Assembly (NCBI RefSeq): GCF_009765985.1
Contig: NZ_LMUM01000034.1
Span: forward strand, 548,069 to 612,068
Source of the DNA: Acidobacterium sp. S8
GTDB taxonomy: Bacteria > Acidobacteriota > Terriglobia > Terriglobales > Acidobacteriaceae
Reading direction: 5' to 3'
Length of the DNA stretch: 64,000 nucleotides
Position numbers and translations under genes: made by a program. A model generated the notes under the pieces. That model made no database searches. It saw nothing but the letters and a program-made list of their open reading frames with translations, and was not told where the DNA came from. Shown here in pieces: positions 1 through 9,851 of the stretch. Every line of letters begins with the position of its first letter. The stretch's first letter is position 1.

Positions 1-9
1 AATAAGCGT

Positions 10-780
10 ATGGAACCTCTCGTCATCGCAGGCAAAGCTTTTCAGTCACGGCTGATTGTTGGCACCGGAAAATACAAGGACGGTCCGGAGACGCAGGCTG
101 CGATAGAAGCCTCGGGTGCGGAGATGGTTACGGTCGCGGTGCGTCGCGTGAATCTCGATCGTTCCAAGGAATCGCTGCTCGACTATATCGATCCACAGCG
201 TTATTTTCTGTTGCCGAATACGGCTGGCTGTTACACGGCGGATGAGGCGATTCGCGCTGCGCGCCTGGGTCGAGAGGTTGGAATTTCTGACTGGGTGAAA
301 ATTGAGGTTATTGGCGATCAGGCGACACTTTATCCTGATGTGCAGGCGACGCTTGAGGCGACGCGCACTCTGGTGAAGGAAGGTTTTACTGTTCTTCCGT
401 ATACGTCGGATGACGTGGTGTTTGCCAGACGCCTGATTGATGCGGGCGCGGCGGCGGTGATGCCGCTGGCTTCGCCGATCGGCAGCGGTCTTGGCATACA
501 GAACCGCGCGACTCTGCAGATTCTGCGCGAAATGATTACCGAAGTGCCTCTGATTGTCGACGCCGGCGTGGGTACTGCTTCCGATGCGGCTCTGGCCTTG
601 GAACTAGGGGCCGATGGAGTGTTGATGAATACCGCGATTGCGGCAGCAGCTAATCCGATTCTAATGGCGGAAGCGATGCAGCATGCCGTGCTTGCTGGAC
701 GACAGGCATACCTGGCTGGCCGCATGCAACGCAAGCTTTATGCCACGGCTAGCTCGCCACTTGAGGGTATTTCCCGCTAG
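10..780 (+). CDS. thiG: Thiazole synthase ThiG
   Basis: Cytoplasmic thiamine-pathway enzyme of 256 aa. The family makes the thiazole phosphate moiety from 1-deoxy-D-xylulose 5-phosphate, ThiS-thiocarboxylate and dehydroglycine. Visible hallmarks are GTGKYK at about 18-23, the Schiff-base lysine K97 in [10 protein letters not shown], and the phosphate-binding GVGTASDAA near 185 followed by [12 protein letters not shown]. Length and both termini fit a complete (beta/alpha)8-barrel ThiG. The ATG at 10 lies nine bases from the window edge, so its ribosome binding site and any thiS, thiO or TPP riboswitch upstream cannot be seen. It converges on dinB with eight bases between stops. Confidence 0.96.
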   Translation: MEPLVIAGKAFQSRLIVGTGKYKDGPETQAAIEASGAEMVTVAVRRVNLDRSKESLLDYIDPQRYFLLPNTAGCYTADEAIRAARLGREVGISDWVKIEVIGDQATLYPDVQATLEATRTLVKEGFTVLPYTSDDVVFARRLIDAGAAAVMPLASPIGSGLGIQNRATLQILREMITEVPLIVDAGVGTASDAALALELGADGVLMNTAIAAAANPILMAEAMQHAVLAGRQAYLAGRMQRKLYATASSPLEGISR

Positions 781-788
781 CTCAGGAT

Positions 789-1853
789 TTACTCGAAAAG
801 AATCGGCTGTGCAGAGATCTCCGACTCGCGGAAGTTGCTGAGGCCAACGCCTACTAAACGAAAGCGCTGGGTTTCATCCAGCGCGACCCTATCTCTCAGC
901 GAAAGAGCAATCGCAGCTAGCTCATCGCATGAACCTGGAGGGAACGCAGGCGTATAACTGCGCGTAAGAATGCTGAATTCCGCTGTTTTCAGCTTTAAGA
1001 CGACCGTCCGGGCTGTGCGCGGGTCTTTGCGGGATGCGGCCCAAACCTTATCGGCCAGACGGCGTATGACAGGCTCCGTTTCATCGAGCAACAGGTCGCG
1101 CTCGAAGGTATCTTCAGCGGAAATGGATTGCGTGGGCCGGTCAGAGACGACGGGACTGTGATCGACGCCATGAGCCAACTCGAAAAGGCGCATCCCATGA
1201 CGCCCGAATTGCTCTTCCAGCATGGCTGGGCCCAATTGTCGCAGGTCGCCTACCGTTTTCACACCAAGCAGCTCCAGTCGCTTTCCCGTTACCGCGCCTA
1301 CGCCGGGCAGTCGCATCACAGGAAGCGGCGGTAGAAATGTTTCGATATCTTCCGGCTGAATAACAAAAAGTCCGTTGGGCTTGCGCCAGTCGGAGGCAAT
1401 CTTGGCGAGGAATTTATTTGGAGCCACTCCTGCCGATGCAGTGAGATGCAGCTCTTCCCAGATTTGCTTGCGGATTGTTCTGGCCACGCGTGTTGCTGTC
1501 GAGAGTCCGGTTTTGTTCTCGGTTACGTCCAAGTAGGCTTCATCGAGGGATAGCGGTTCGATAAGGTCGGTGTGCCGCTTGAAAATATCGCGAGCGAGCT
1601 TCGAAGCCGCCCGGTAGCGCACAAAATCCGGAGGAATGAAGACAGCGCCCGGACAAAGACGTTCGGCGTGAACTGCAGCCATGGCGGAACGCACGCCGAA
1701 CCGTCTTGCTTCATAGGAGGCTGCGCACACAACGGAACGAAGGCCGCGCCATGCAACGACGACAGGCCGGCCTCGGAGCGACGGATCGTCACGCTGTTCG
1801 ACGGATGCGTAAAAAGCGTCCATGTCGATATGGACGATCTTGCGGAGGCTCAT
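789..1853 (-). CDS. dinB: DNA polymerase IV (Y-family)
   Basis: Error-prone translesion polymerase of 354 aa. The N-terminal catalytic motif HIDMDAFYASVEQ carries metal ligand D10, and SLDEAYLD supplies D104/E105; both acidic sites are intact. The palm is followed by a helix-hairpin-helix stretch (LPGVGAVTGKRLELLGVKTVGDL, about 180-203) and a little-finger domain. The C-terminus lacks an obvious beta-clamp QLxLF box; it ends ISAQPILFE, which could be a diverged clamp motif. It is transcribed toward thiG and appears to be a single-gene unit. I see no clear LexA box upstream. Confidence 0.95.
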   Translation of the reverse strand: MSLRKIVHIDMDAFYASVEQRDDPSLRGRPVVVAWRGLRSVVCAASYEARRFGVRSAMAAVHAERLCPGAVFIPPDFVRYRAASKLARDIFKRHTDLIEPLSLDEAYLDVTENKTGLSTATRVARTIRKQIWEELHLTASAGVAPNKFLAKIASDWRKPNGLFVIQPEDIETFLPPLPVMRLPGVGAVTGKRLELLGVKTVGDLRQLGPAMLEEQFGRHGMRLFELAHGVDHSPVVSDRPTQSISAEDTFERDLLLDETEPVIRRLADKVWAASRKDPRTARTVVLKLKTAEFSILTRSYTPAFPPGSCDELAAIALSLRDRVALDETQRFRLVGVGLSNFRESEISAQPILFE

Positions 1854-1996
1854 TCTGTACCCGTTGCAGCGCTTTCTTTTTCAAAATGGAGTGGCTACCA
1901 TTTCGGCGGTTATGCTATCAAATAGATAGCAGCAGCCTGTCTGCGGTTGCGCTTTTCACGCTGGGAGTTTCTGTTGCGTGATTCTAAGTGATTCAT

Positions 1997-2392
1997 ATGG
2001 GTTGGTTTAGAACAAAAGAGGGCTTTCTTCCTCAGCTTGCCTTCGTGCTGCTGGGATTAGCTATTTCTGTGTTCACGTGGGGGCTACAGTACAAACTTTC
2101 TCTTTATGACCCGCCACAAGCCATTTCGCACCAGATGCCGGAAGCCAAACTTCTTTCCAAAGAAGAGCAGGTGAGTAAGACGGAAAGCCCGTTGCTGGAC
2201 GCTTCGAAAACGATAATGAAGAAAATGGAGCTGATCTTATCCAGTATTTTTCTTCTCATCTCACTGGCTCTGAATCTTCGGTATGCACTGAAACCCTCTG
2301 GAAGCGTGCGCGATCTGCGCACTTCGTTCCGCCCGCGGCTTCTCGCCTGCCTGGACGCTTTCTTTTTCCGTCCCCCTCCTGTTATTGCCTGA
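1997..2392 (+). CDS. Small two-TM hypothetical protein
   Basis: Not recognised. From the ATG at 1997 it is 131 aa; an upstream in-frame GTG at 1988 would add three residues, and neither has a convincing Shine-Dalgarno sequence. Two hydrophobic segments are visible, about 14-32 and 79-97, separated by a polar 45-residue stretch with KLLSKEEQVSKTESP. The basic C-terminus (RDLRTSFRPR) suggests a membrane protein with both ends cytoplasmic. It lies alone between divergent dinB and the RND efflux operon, about 120 bases upstream of the adaptor gene. It may be co-transcribed with the pump but nothing shows it. Confidence 0.6.
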   Translation: MGWFRTKEGFLPQLAFVLLGLAISVFTWGLQYKLSLYDPPQAISHQMPEAKLLSKEEQVSKTESPLLDASKTIMKKMELILSSIFLLISLALNLRYALKPSGSVRDLRTSFRPRLLACLDAFFFRPPPVIA

Positions 2393-2513
2393 TCCCTATC
2401 TCCACTTAACAAACTGAACTCAGCCGGCTTCAGTTCTGCGTGCATTTGCAATCAAAATGTCGTGGCGTAGCTACATGTGCCGGCCAACGCAAGAATAGGC
2501 GCATTCAAAATTT

Positions 2514-3770
2514 ATGGGAAGACGAGCTTGCTTGACTCTCGCAGCAGTGTTGTCGCTGCCTGCTATTTCAGTCCTTGCCGGATGCAGTTCCAGCGCGAGG
2601 AGTTCTGATGCCAATGCCAACGCTGCTGTGGCGCCATCCGCAATGGTAGCAGTGGTGACGCGCGGAGCCATTACTCACACGTTGAATCTGGCGGGACAGT
2701 TTCAGCCCTACCAGGTGATTGATGTCCATGCCAAGGTATCGGGCTATATCCGGCATATCTATGTGGATATCGGTGACAAGGTTCATCAGGGACAGGTGCT
2801 GGCTGTGCTCGAAGTTCCGGAACTGAGCGCGCAGCTAAAGGGCACGGTTGCAGAAGTTGCACATAGTAAAGATGAGATTACGCGCGAGCAGCATGAAGTT
2901 TCGCGGGCCCAGGCGGAACATGCTGCCGTACATGCCGATTATTTGCGGTTGAAACAGGCTTCCGCGGCGCAGCCGGGACTCGTCGCAGAACAGGAGCTGG
3001 ACAACGCGCAGTCGAAGGATCTGGCATCGGGGGCTCAGGTTGATGCGGCCAAAGCTGCGCTGTCTGCTGCAAAGCAGGAGTCCGACGTCGCGGGCGCAGA
3101 TAATGAGCGCGTCGGCGCGCTTGCCGATTACACAAGAGTGACAGCGCCGCTCGACGGCGTTGTTACCTGGCGCTATGCAGATACGGGCGCATTGATTCAG
3201 GCAGGCACCTCTTCTGATGTGCAATCGCTTCCCGTGGTAAAGCTTTCGCAAAGTGGATTGCTGCGTTTACGCCTGCCGGTTCCGGAAGACGCCGTGGAGT
3301 TCATCCATGAGGGTTCTGAGGTAAACGTCCATGTCGACGCGGTGAACCGGACGATCGCGGGGAAGGTAGTACGCTTCACGCGCGACATCAGCGCAGCTAC
3401 GCGAACGATGGAGACGGAGATCGATGTTGAGAACAAAGATCTTTCTCTGACTCCCGGCATGTATGCCAACGCCACATTGGAACTGGAGCGCAAAGACAAT
3501 GTGCTCACAATTCCGGGGCAGGCAGTGATTCACAATGGCAGTCATGATTCGGTGTTGATCGTCGATCAGCAGAATCATGTGCAGCAGCGGAAGGTTGTGC
3601 TGGGCTTGCAGGGATCGACACTGGTAGAGGTAAAGAACGGGCTTGCGGAAGGTGATCGCGTCATCACCGGCGGCCAGTCAAAGTATCAGCCCGGCGAAAC
3701 AGTTGCGCCAAAACTTCAGGCGTTGCCTACATTCGATGTCGATCAAGAGCAATCGGAAGGCGGACAATAA
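2514..3770 (+). CDS. RND efflux periplasmic adaptor (membrane fusion protein)
   Basis: 418-aa adaptor linking an inner-membrane RND pump to an outer-membrane channel. The N-terminus is a lipoprotein signal ending LAGC (C24). A lipoyl half-motif (VHAKVSGYIRHIYVDIGDKVHQGQVLAVLE, split by the hairpin) sits at about 70-102. An alpha-helical hairpin follows at about 105-205, then the second lipoyl half (YTRVTAPLDGVVTWR), a beta-barrel, and a membrane-proximal domain with GLAEGDRVITGG. Its stop overlaps the pump ATG by one base, and the pump in turn overlaps the TolC gene, so the three are translationally coupled. Substrate cannot be read from sequence; family members export drugs, dyes, organic acids or solvents. 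Confidence 0.93.
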   Translation: MGRRACLTLAAVLSLPAISVLAGCSSSARSSDANANAAVAPSAMVAVVTRGAITHTLNLAGQFQPYQVIDVHAKVSGYIRHIYVDIGDKVHQGQVLAVLEVPELSAQLKGTVAEVAHSKDEITREQHEVSRAQAEHAAVHADYLRLKQASAAQPGLVAEQELDNAQSKDLASGAQVDAAKAALSAAKQESDVAGADNERVGALADYTRVTAPLDGVVTWRYADTGALIQAGTSSDVQSLPVVKLSQSGLLRLRLPVPEDAVEFIHEGSEVNVHVDAVNRTIAGKVVRFTRDISAATRTMETEIDVENKDLSLTPGMYANATLELERKDNVLTIPGQAVIHNGSHDSVLIVDQQNHVQQRKVVLGLQGSTLVEVKNGLAEGDRVITGGQSKYQPGETVAPKLQALPTFDVDQEQSEGGQ

Positions 3771-6700
3771 TGCCTAAATTTGCTCTCAAATATCCCTATT
3801 TCATCATCATGATATGCCTTGTGATCGCCGTCGTAGGCGTTACCAGCATTGTGGGCATGCCGGTCGATCTTTTTCCGGAAATCGATATTCCTGTCGTAGT
3901 GGTGGCGACGTTCTATTCGGGCATGCCGCCGCAGCAGATTGAAGCGGACATAACCGATACATTTGAACGCTTCTTTACACTGGGGAGCAACATCGATCAT
4001 ATCGAGTCTCGCTCACTCACCGGCGTCAGCCTTATCAAGATCTATTTCAAACCGGGCACGGATCGGAATGCGGCTCTCAGCAATATAGCGAACCTTGCCA
4101 TGGCCGATCTGCGGCGACTGCCTCCGGGAACTTTGCCGCCGGTGGTGCTCGGCATGGACGCGTCGAGCCAGCCTGTATGTCTCGTCACCTTGAAAGGCCA
4201 AGGGCTGAACGAAACAAGCCTGAAAGATCTCGCGCAGTTTCAGGTGCGCAACCAGATTGCGAATGTTGCCGGGGCGTCAGTCCCTCAGCCATTTGGAGGC
4301 CGCTATCGCCAGATCATGGTGTATGTCGATCCGGTAAAGCTGGAAGCTCACAACATGAGCCTGATGGATGTAGTGCATGGTGTGAATGAATCGAACCTGA
4401 TTCTGCCTGCTGGCGATGTGCGCATTGGGCCGAAGGATTACAACATCTACGCGAACAGCCAAGTGCCTACGCCGGATGAGATCAACGATCTGCCGCTGAA
4501 ATCGGTCGGCAATGCGTCGGTGATGGTCCGCGATATTGGCCACGCGGAAGACTCGGGCACGATGCAGACGAACATCGTTCGCATCGATGGTCAGCGTTCG
4601 GTCTATATTCCGGTGCTGAAGCAAGGTGGCGACAGCAACACCATCACGATTGTGAATGGGATGAAAGCCGCGATCAAGAATCTGGTGGACATCCCAGCTT
4701 CGCTGAAGACGGCGGTTGTCTTCGACCAGTCGCTCTTTGTGAAATCCGCAGTCAAGAATCTGATTAAAGAAGCCACCATCGGTCTTGTGCTGACGGGCGT
4801 GATGATTCTTGTCTTTCTGGGGAGCCCTCGCGCGACATTTGCCGTGCTGCTTTCAATTCCGCTCTCGGCGCTGGTCTGCCTGCTTTTGATGAAGGCGAAA
4901 GGCGGATCGATCAACACGATGTTGTTGGGCGGCCTGGCGCTGGCCTTCTCACGGCTGATCGATGATTCGGTGGTTGTCCTCGAGAATATCTTCCGTTACA
5001 TGGAAATGGGTGTGGCTCCGCGCGAAGCGGCGGAAAAAGGCGGCATGGAGGTTTCACTTGCTGTGCTTGCTGCCACATCAACTACATCGATTGTCTTTTT
5101 TCCGGTGACGTTCTTTGCGGGGGTGAGCAAGTATCTCTTTACCGATCTCGCGCTAGGTGTGGTGCTTTCGATCTTCGCCTCTTACATATTCGCGATGACA
5201 GTCGTACCGCTGTACTGCTCGCAGTTTATTCACTTTTCCCATGGGCACCTGGAAGAAGAGGAGAAGCGAGGATTTTTCCAACGTTTCGAGCGGAAATTCA
5301 ATCATGGATTTCGCCGCATGCTGGATTATTACGAAGTTCTGGTGATGCGTGCCATGCGGCGGCCAGGACGAACGGCGCTTATCATTCTGGGCGGAGTCGC
5401 GGCCATCCTGGCTGGTCTCTTTCCGTTCCTGGGCAGGTCTTATTTTCCGCGAACAGATCCCGGCCAGTTTGTCGTCAATATCAAGTGCCCGAGCGGAACG
5501 CGCATTGAATTGAGCAACCAGTACATTGCGCAAGTGGAGAACGAAATTCGCAGCGTAATTCCTTCCGACGAACTGCAGATGATCGTTTCCAACATAGGCA
5601 TTACGCCCGATCTTTCTGCCATCTACACCACAAATTCGGCAATGGACACGGCGTTTGTTCAAGTAAGCCTCAAGGATGATCACAAAATAGGAAGTTATGC
5701 CTACATGGAACAAGTGCGCCACAAGCTCGCAGCCGACATGCCGGAGCTGACGACGTACTTTCAATCTGGAGGTCTTGTAGATTCGGTGATTAATCAGGGG
5801 CTGCCTGCGCCGCTCGATATTCAGATCAGCGGAAATGATCTCGAACAGTCGTTCGAAATTGCGCGCCAGATCGCAAGGAAGATCAAGCCGTTGAAAAGCG
5901 TCAGCGATGTGCTTATTCCGCAGGATCTCAGATATCCGGGACTCGAACTGAATATCGATCGCGAACGAGCCAGCCTCATCGGGCTTTCTCCGAAGGAAGT
6001 AGTGGACAACGTCATCACGGCGATGACTTCGAATGGCATGATCGCCCCCAGTTACTGGATCGATCCGAAGACGGGCAATAACTACATGCTTACTGTGCAG
6101 TATGGCGAGAAAAAGATCGCCAACATGAGCATGGAAGACTTCAAGTCGATTCCGCTGCGCGCGCCGAATGGCACGGACTATACGCCGCTGCAATCGGTGG
6201 CGAATATCAAAGAAATCAATACCCCGACCGAAGTCGATCACTACCAGATTCGCCGCGTCATCGATGTTTACGTTATGCCGTCGAAGGAATCGCCGGTGGG
6301 TGTGAGCCATGATGTGGACGGAGTTCTCAAGAATATTCAGGCGCCAAAGAACGTTCGCATTCGTGTGCGTGGGTCGGTTGTAAGCATGAATGAATCTTTC
6401 CTTCGCTTTGCTATCGGACTGATGCTCTCGATTGCGCTGGTGTACCTCATTCTGATGGCGCAGTTCACCTCCTTTGTCGATCCGTTCATCATCCTCATGG
6501 CGATTCCGCCGGGACTAGCCGGGGTTGTTCTCACTCTGCTGGTTACAGGCAGCACGCTCAACATCATGTCGCTGATGGGCGTGATCATGATGACCGGTAT
6601 TGTTGTCTCGAACAGCATCCTGATCGTGGAATTCGCAACGGTTCTGCATGAGCAGGGTAAAACGCTGCTGGAGTCAGTGGTTCAATCCTGCAAGATTCGT

Positions 6701-6925
6701 CTCAGGCCCATTCTGATGACATCGCTGGCTACTCTCCTCGGCATGATTCCTATGGCGCTTGGCATCGAGGCTGGAAGCGAGCAGTATGCGCCTCTGGCCC
6801 GCGCCATTATCGGCGGTCTGGCAGTGTCAGTGATCGTCACGGTCTTTCTTGTGCCAGCTGTGTACCTGCTTGTCCATGGCAGAAAAGAAAGGGAAACGGT
6901 ATTTGCACAGGAGGTGAGCCAGTGA
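3770..6925 (+). CDS. RND efflux pump, HAE1/AcrB-like
   Basis: Inner-membrane proton-driven exporter of 1051 aa, the usual length for the hydrophobe/amphiphile RND family. Layout: TM1 at about 12-30, first periplasmic loop (about 31-330), TM2-6, TM7 near 540, second periplasmic loop, TM8-12. The proton-relay acidic pair is present in TM4 as LIDDSVVVLEN near D397/D398. The mirror motif in TM10-11 reads LMGVIMMTGIVVSNSILIVEF. The TM4 motif starts AFSRLIDD instead of the more common GLLVDD. It is the middle gene of the adaptor-pump-channel operon, with one-base and four-base overlaps on either side. Confidence 0.95.
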   Translation: MPKFALKYPYFIIMICLVIAVVGVTSIVGMPVDLFPEIDIPVVVVATFYSGMPPQQIEADITDTFERFFTLGSNIDHIESRSLTGVSLIKIYFKPGTDRNAALSNIANLAMADLRRLPPGTLPPVVLGMDASSQPVCLVTLKGQGLNETSLKDLAQFQVRNQIANVAGASVPQPFGGRYRQIMVYVDPVKLEAHNMSLMDVVHGVNESNLILPAGDVRIGPKDYNIYANSQVPTPDEINDLPLKSVGNASVMVRDIGHAEDSGTMQTNIVRIDGQRSVYIPVLKQGGDSNTITIVNGMKAAIKNLVDIPASLKTAVVFDQSLFVKSAVKNLIKEATIGLVLTGVMILVFLGSPRATFAVLLSIPLSALVCLLLMKAKGGSINTMLLGGLALAFSRLIDDSVVVLENIFRYMEMGVAPREAAEKGGMEVSLAVLAATSTTSIVFFPVTFFAGVSKYLFTDLALGVVLSIFASYIFAMTVVPLYCSQFIHFSHGHLEEEEKRGFFQRFERKFNHGFRRMLDYYEVLVMRAMRRPGRTALIILGGVAAILAGLFPFLGRSYFPRTDPGQFVVNIKCPSGTRIELSNQYIAQVENEIRSVIPSDELQMIVSNIGITPDLSAIYTTNSAMDTAFVQVSLKDDHKIGSYAYMEQVRHKLAADMPELTTYFQSGGLVDSVINQGLPAPLDIQISGNDLEQSFEIARQIARKIKPLKSVSDVLIPQDLRYPGLELNIDRERASLIGLSPKEVVDNVITAMTSNGMIAPSYWIDPKTGNNYMLTVQYGEKKIANMSMEDFKSIPLRAPNGTDYTPLQSVANIKEINTPTEVDHYQIRRVIDVYVMPSKESPVGVSHDVDGVLKNIQAPKNVRIRVRGSVVSMNESFLRFAIGLMLSIALVYLILMAQFTSFVDPFIILMAIPPGLAGVVLTLLVTGSTLNIMSLMGVIMMTGIVVSNSILIVEFATVLHEQGKTLLESVVQSCKIRLRPILMTSLATLLGMIPMALGIEAGSEQYAPLARAIIGGLAVSVIVTVFLVPAVYLLVHGRKERETVFAQEVSQ

Positions 6926-8343
6926 TCTGGCACTGTAAGCTTTCGATTCCATTGGCCCTCGTTCTGACGACGGGAGCTGTCACTGGATTTGCGCAGACAG
7001 CTACGGGGGCGCGGCCGCTTCCTGATGCTCCCCCCGCACTTCTGCTTGCACAGAATGTGGGGTCGGCTACAGGGACGGATGTTCTAAAGCAGGCGAGTCC
7101 AGATGCGGGGGCTGCGAATCAGCAACTAACGAGAAGAGACACAGAGGAGATGGCGATCAAGAATAATCCACGCATCCGCGTGGGCCGTTTGCTGGCTCTG
7201 GCTCAGCACCAGGTAGTGCGTGAAACGAGAGCGGCAGAGTTGCCAACCGCGAATGCAAGCGTCACAGCGGTTGAGGCGGAAGAGGGAAGCCGAATATCGG
7301 CTGGCTCGCTTACCGCATCCAGATTGATAAACCATGCGGGAGCGGGGGGAAGCTTCACCCAGTTGATTACGGACTTTGGACGGACGCGGAATCTGGTGGC
7401 GTCTTCCAAGCTGCAGGAGCAGGCGCAGAATGCAAACGCTCTGGCCACCACCGAAGATATCGTTCTGGCTACCGATCAGGCTTTTTACAATGCCCTGCAG
7501 GCTCAGGCGATGCTCAAAGTTGCGGAGCAGACAGTCAGCACTCGCCAGACGACCCAGACGCAGGTCAACGAAATGACGAAGAACAAACTCAAGTCGACAC
7601 TTGATTTGAGTTTTGCGGACGTCAATCTTTCGCAGTCAAAGCTGCTATTGCTGGATGCGCAGAACAACGCCGACTCTACAATGGCGGCACTCGATGCTGT
7701 GCTCGGTTTTGACCGTCAGGTTACATACGAGCTGGTGGATAATCCAGCTCCACTTCAGTCGCCACCGTCTGATGTGAGCCAGCTGATACAGCTTGGGCTG
7801 CAGCAAAGGCCTGATCTGCAGGCGCTCAACTATAACCAGCAGGCTGCGCTGAAACAAAAAAATGCCGATCGCGATCAGATGTTGCCTTCGATTAGCGCTG
7901 CGGGCACTGCTGGCACGGTACCTGTTCGAGCGGACCAATACTACACAGCGAACTGGTGGGGCGCGATCGGAGTCAATGTAAACATTCCGGTGTTCAACGG
8001 ATTTCTTTACAGCGCGCAGACAAAGGAGGCGGCCATTCGCGCCGAGGCAGCGGGTGAGCAGGGCCGCGATCTGCGCAACAATATCGTTCGCGATATTCGC
8101 ACTTCATGGCTGGCGGCGAATGCGGCGTTTCAGCGGGTCGCTGTCACGCAAGATCTTCTGAAACAGGCGAATCTCGCGCTGGGGCTGGCACAGACGCGCT
8201 ACAAGCTGGGATTGAGTTCCATTGTTGAGCTTAGCCAGGCCGAGTTGCAGCAAACCGACGCCGCCATCGACAACACGAATGCACGTTACCAATATCGGCT
8301 TTCATTGGCGACGCTCAACTACCAAACGGGTACTGCCCCATGA
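6922..8343 (+). CDS. TolC-family outer-membrane efflux channel
   Basis: 473-aa outer-membrane factor that completes the tripartite pump. It starts with GTG at 6922 inside the pump stop codon (GTGA overlap), preceded by GGAGGTGAG. A signal peptide (LALVLTTGAVTGFAQ) is followed by a poorly structured stretch to about 70, then two OEP repeats of long helices. LTRRDTEEMAIKNNPRI opens the first repeat; RDLRNNIVRDIRTSW and ALGLAQTRYKLGLSSIVELSQAE are typical second-repeat motifs. There is no visible lipobox, unlike OprM-type factors. It ends 87 bases before the next gene. Confidence 0.93.
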   Translation: MIWHCKLSIPLALVLTTGAVTGFAQTATGARPLPDAPPALLLAQNVGSATGTDVLKQASPDAGAANQQLTRRDTEEMAIKNNPRIRVGRLLALAQHQVVRETRAAELPTANASVTAVEAEEGSRISAGSLTASRLINHAGAGGSFTQLITDFGRTRNLVASSKLQEQAQNANALATTEDIVLATDQAFYNALQAQAMLKVAEQTVSTRQTTQTQVNEMTKNKLKSTLDLSFADVNLSQSKLLLLDAQNNADSTMAALDAVLGFDRQVTYELVDNPAPLQSPPSDVSQLIQLGLQQRPDLQALNYNQQAALKQKNADRDQMLPSISAAGTAGTVPVRADQYYTANWWGAIGVNVNIPVFNGFLYSAQTKEAAIRAEAAGEQGRDLRNNIVRDIRTSWLAANAAFQRVAVTQDLLKQANLALGLAQTRYKLGLSSIVELSQAELQQTDAAIDNTNARYQYRLSLATLNYQTGTAP

Positions 8344-8430
8344 CAGAAAGCGCGCAAAAAATTCATCTCGTGCCGTTTTCCACGCGTATACTGCTTCGGC
8401 GGACTGGAGTCCGCTGCAGGAGTTTGTGAG

Positions 8431-8889
8431 ATGGAAAACTCAGTTATGGGATTAACACCGTATCTGACGGTCAGCGATGCCAAAGCGGCCACCGAATTCT
8501 ATAAAAACGCCCTGGGCGCGAAAGAGATCAGGAGCCATATGGCTCCTGACGGGAAAAGATACATGCACGTCCACCTTGATATTCGCGGCAGCGCATTGAT
8601 GTTTGCCGACGACTTTCCGGAGTACAACGGCGGAAAAAGCCGTACACCGCAGGGGCTTGGCGGATCGCCGGTGATATTACATTTGCAGGTGGAAGATGGC
8701 CAGCAGACCTGGGATCGCGCAATTGCCGCAGGCGCGACTGCGACCATGCCGTTTATGGAGCAGTTCTGGGGAGATCTTTACGGGCAATTCACCGATCCGT
8801 TCGGGCACCAGTGGTCGATCGGGCAATCCGTCAAGAAACCGACGGAGGCCGAGATACAGGAAGGCGCCAAGGCTGCTTTCAAGGCGTGA
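8431..8889 (+). CDS. VOC-superfamily (PhnB-like) protein
   Basis: 152-aa protein of the glyoxalase/bleomycin-resistance/dioxygenase superfamily, PhnB subgroup. It opens GLTPYLTVSDAKAATEFYKNALGA, the usual PhnB start, and shows MHVHLDIRGSALMFADDFPE and YGQFTDPFGHQWSIG, the second half-motif ending in the metal-site region. Acidobacterial members are often annotated as glyoxalase-like without known substrate. An AGGAG about nine bases upstream of the ATG at 8431 supports this start; an in-frame ATG at 8446 is the alternative. It follows the efflux operon but with an 87-base gap, so linkage is unclear. Confidence 0.88.
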   Translation: MENSVMGLTPYLTVSDAKAATEFYKNALGAKEIRSHMAPDGKRYMHVHLDIRGSALMFADDFPEYNGGKSRTPQGLGGSPVILHLQVEDGQQTWDRAIAAGATATMPFMEQFWGDLYGQFTDPFGHQWSIGQSVKKPTEAEIQEGAKAAFKA

Positions 8890-8934
8890 AACAGACCGGG
8901 AGCAACATCGCGCTGTTCCCGGTCCCTTCTTCGA

Positions 8935-9786
8935 TTAGTGAATCCGGATATCGCCTGACCCGGTTTCGATACGCACTGTTGGGCCACCACCGTTTACGTC
9001 GCCGGTGATGTGGTGCTTCTCAAAGCTGCCGTGAGTGCTGATCGGCGGATCGCTGTGAACATCGCCCGAACCGGTCTGCGCATCGAGCGAGAAGTGTGCG
9101 CTGCCGGTTGTGAGCGTGACCGAGCCGGAGCCGGTTTGAAGCCGCCAATTCGCCGTGGGCTGCCCTTGAATCTCGATATCACCCGAGCCGGTCTCGGCAT
9201 ATAGATCGCCCTGTACGCCTTTGAGGTGAATGGTTCCGCTGCCGGTCTGTGCCTTGACGCCGGTAGGCGATTTCAACTCGGCGCGAATATCGCCAGAGCC
9301 GGTTTCGAGCGTGGTGCGTCCGCTCAGTCCGGAGGCATCGATGGAGCCGGAGCCGGTGTCGAGCTTGGCGGGTCCAGCCAGATCAGCCACATGAATATCC
9401 CCGGAACCGCTATTCGCAGCCAGGTCAGTACCTTTCGGCGTAGTGATGTCGTAGTCGATTGCGATGTTCTTATATTCGGTATGCTTGCCGATGGCGATGA
9501 TGTTTCCACTCTGCTCGATTGGCGGATTGGAAACGACCTGATTGACCCGCTCTTCCGGCGAGCCCATATCGACCCAGCTGTTCCACTTGGCAGCATGCAC
9601 ATGGCCAATAATGTGGACGCTCCCATCAGAGCCCGGCGTGACATGGATGTAGCCGGATCCGGTATTGACGCTGAGGGTTACGTTGCCGCTGGTGTGAAGC
9701 GTTTTGTCGAAGGTACCGTCTGCTGCAAGAAGTACTGTGGGAGCGAGCAGCAGAGCCGTGACTGCAAGTGCTTTATGGAGATGCAT
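8935..9786 (-). CDS. Secreted DUF4097 beta-strand repeat protein
   Basis: 283-aa exported protein with a signal peptide ending near LLAADG (about 22). The body is a right-handed beta-repeat domain (DUF4097 type) in which TGSG recurs about every 15-18 residues: NTGSGYIHV, NSGSGDIHV, DTGSGSIDA, ETGSGDIRA, QTGSGTIHL, ETGSGDIEI, QTGSGSVTL, QTGSGDVHS, ETGSGDIRI. Such proteins are thought to form adhesin-like beta-helices at the envelope; no function is established. The gene encodes almost perfectly periodic SGSG turns, giving a locally repetitive DNA sequence. It shares its strand with the HlyD-type adaptor gene upstream (65 bases away) and may be co-transcribed. Confidence 0.85.
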   Translation of the reverse strand: MHLHKALAVTALLLAPTVLLAADGTFDKTLHTSGNVTLSVNTGSGYIHVTPGSDGSVHIIGHVHAAKWNSWVDMGSPEERVNQVVSNPPIEQSGNIIAIGKHTEYKNIAIDYDITTPKGTDLAANSGSGDIHVADLAGPAKLDTGSGSIDASGLSGRTTLETGSGDIRAELKSPTGVKAQTGSGTIHLKGVQGDLYAETGSGDIEIQGQPTANWRLQTGSGSVTLTTGSAHFSLDAQTGSGDVHSDPPISTHGSFEKHHITGDVNGGGPTVRIETGSGDIRIH

Positions 9787-9851
9787 ACTTTTCGATCCTT
9801 TTGCCGGGAACAGAAGGCGTTATATAGGGGTAAACAACCGGCACAACTACT

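Noticed and set aside
5153..6310. A 385-residue minus-strand frame
   Set aside because: Antisense to the RND pump.
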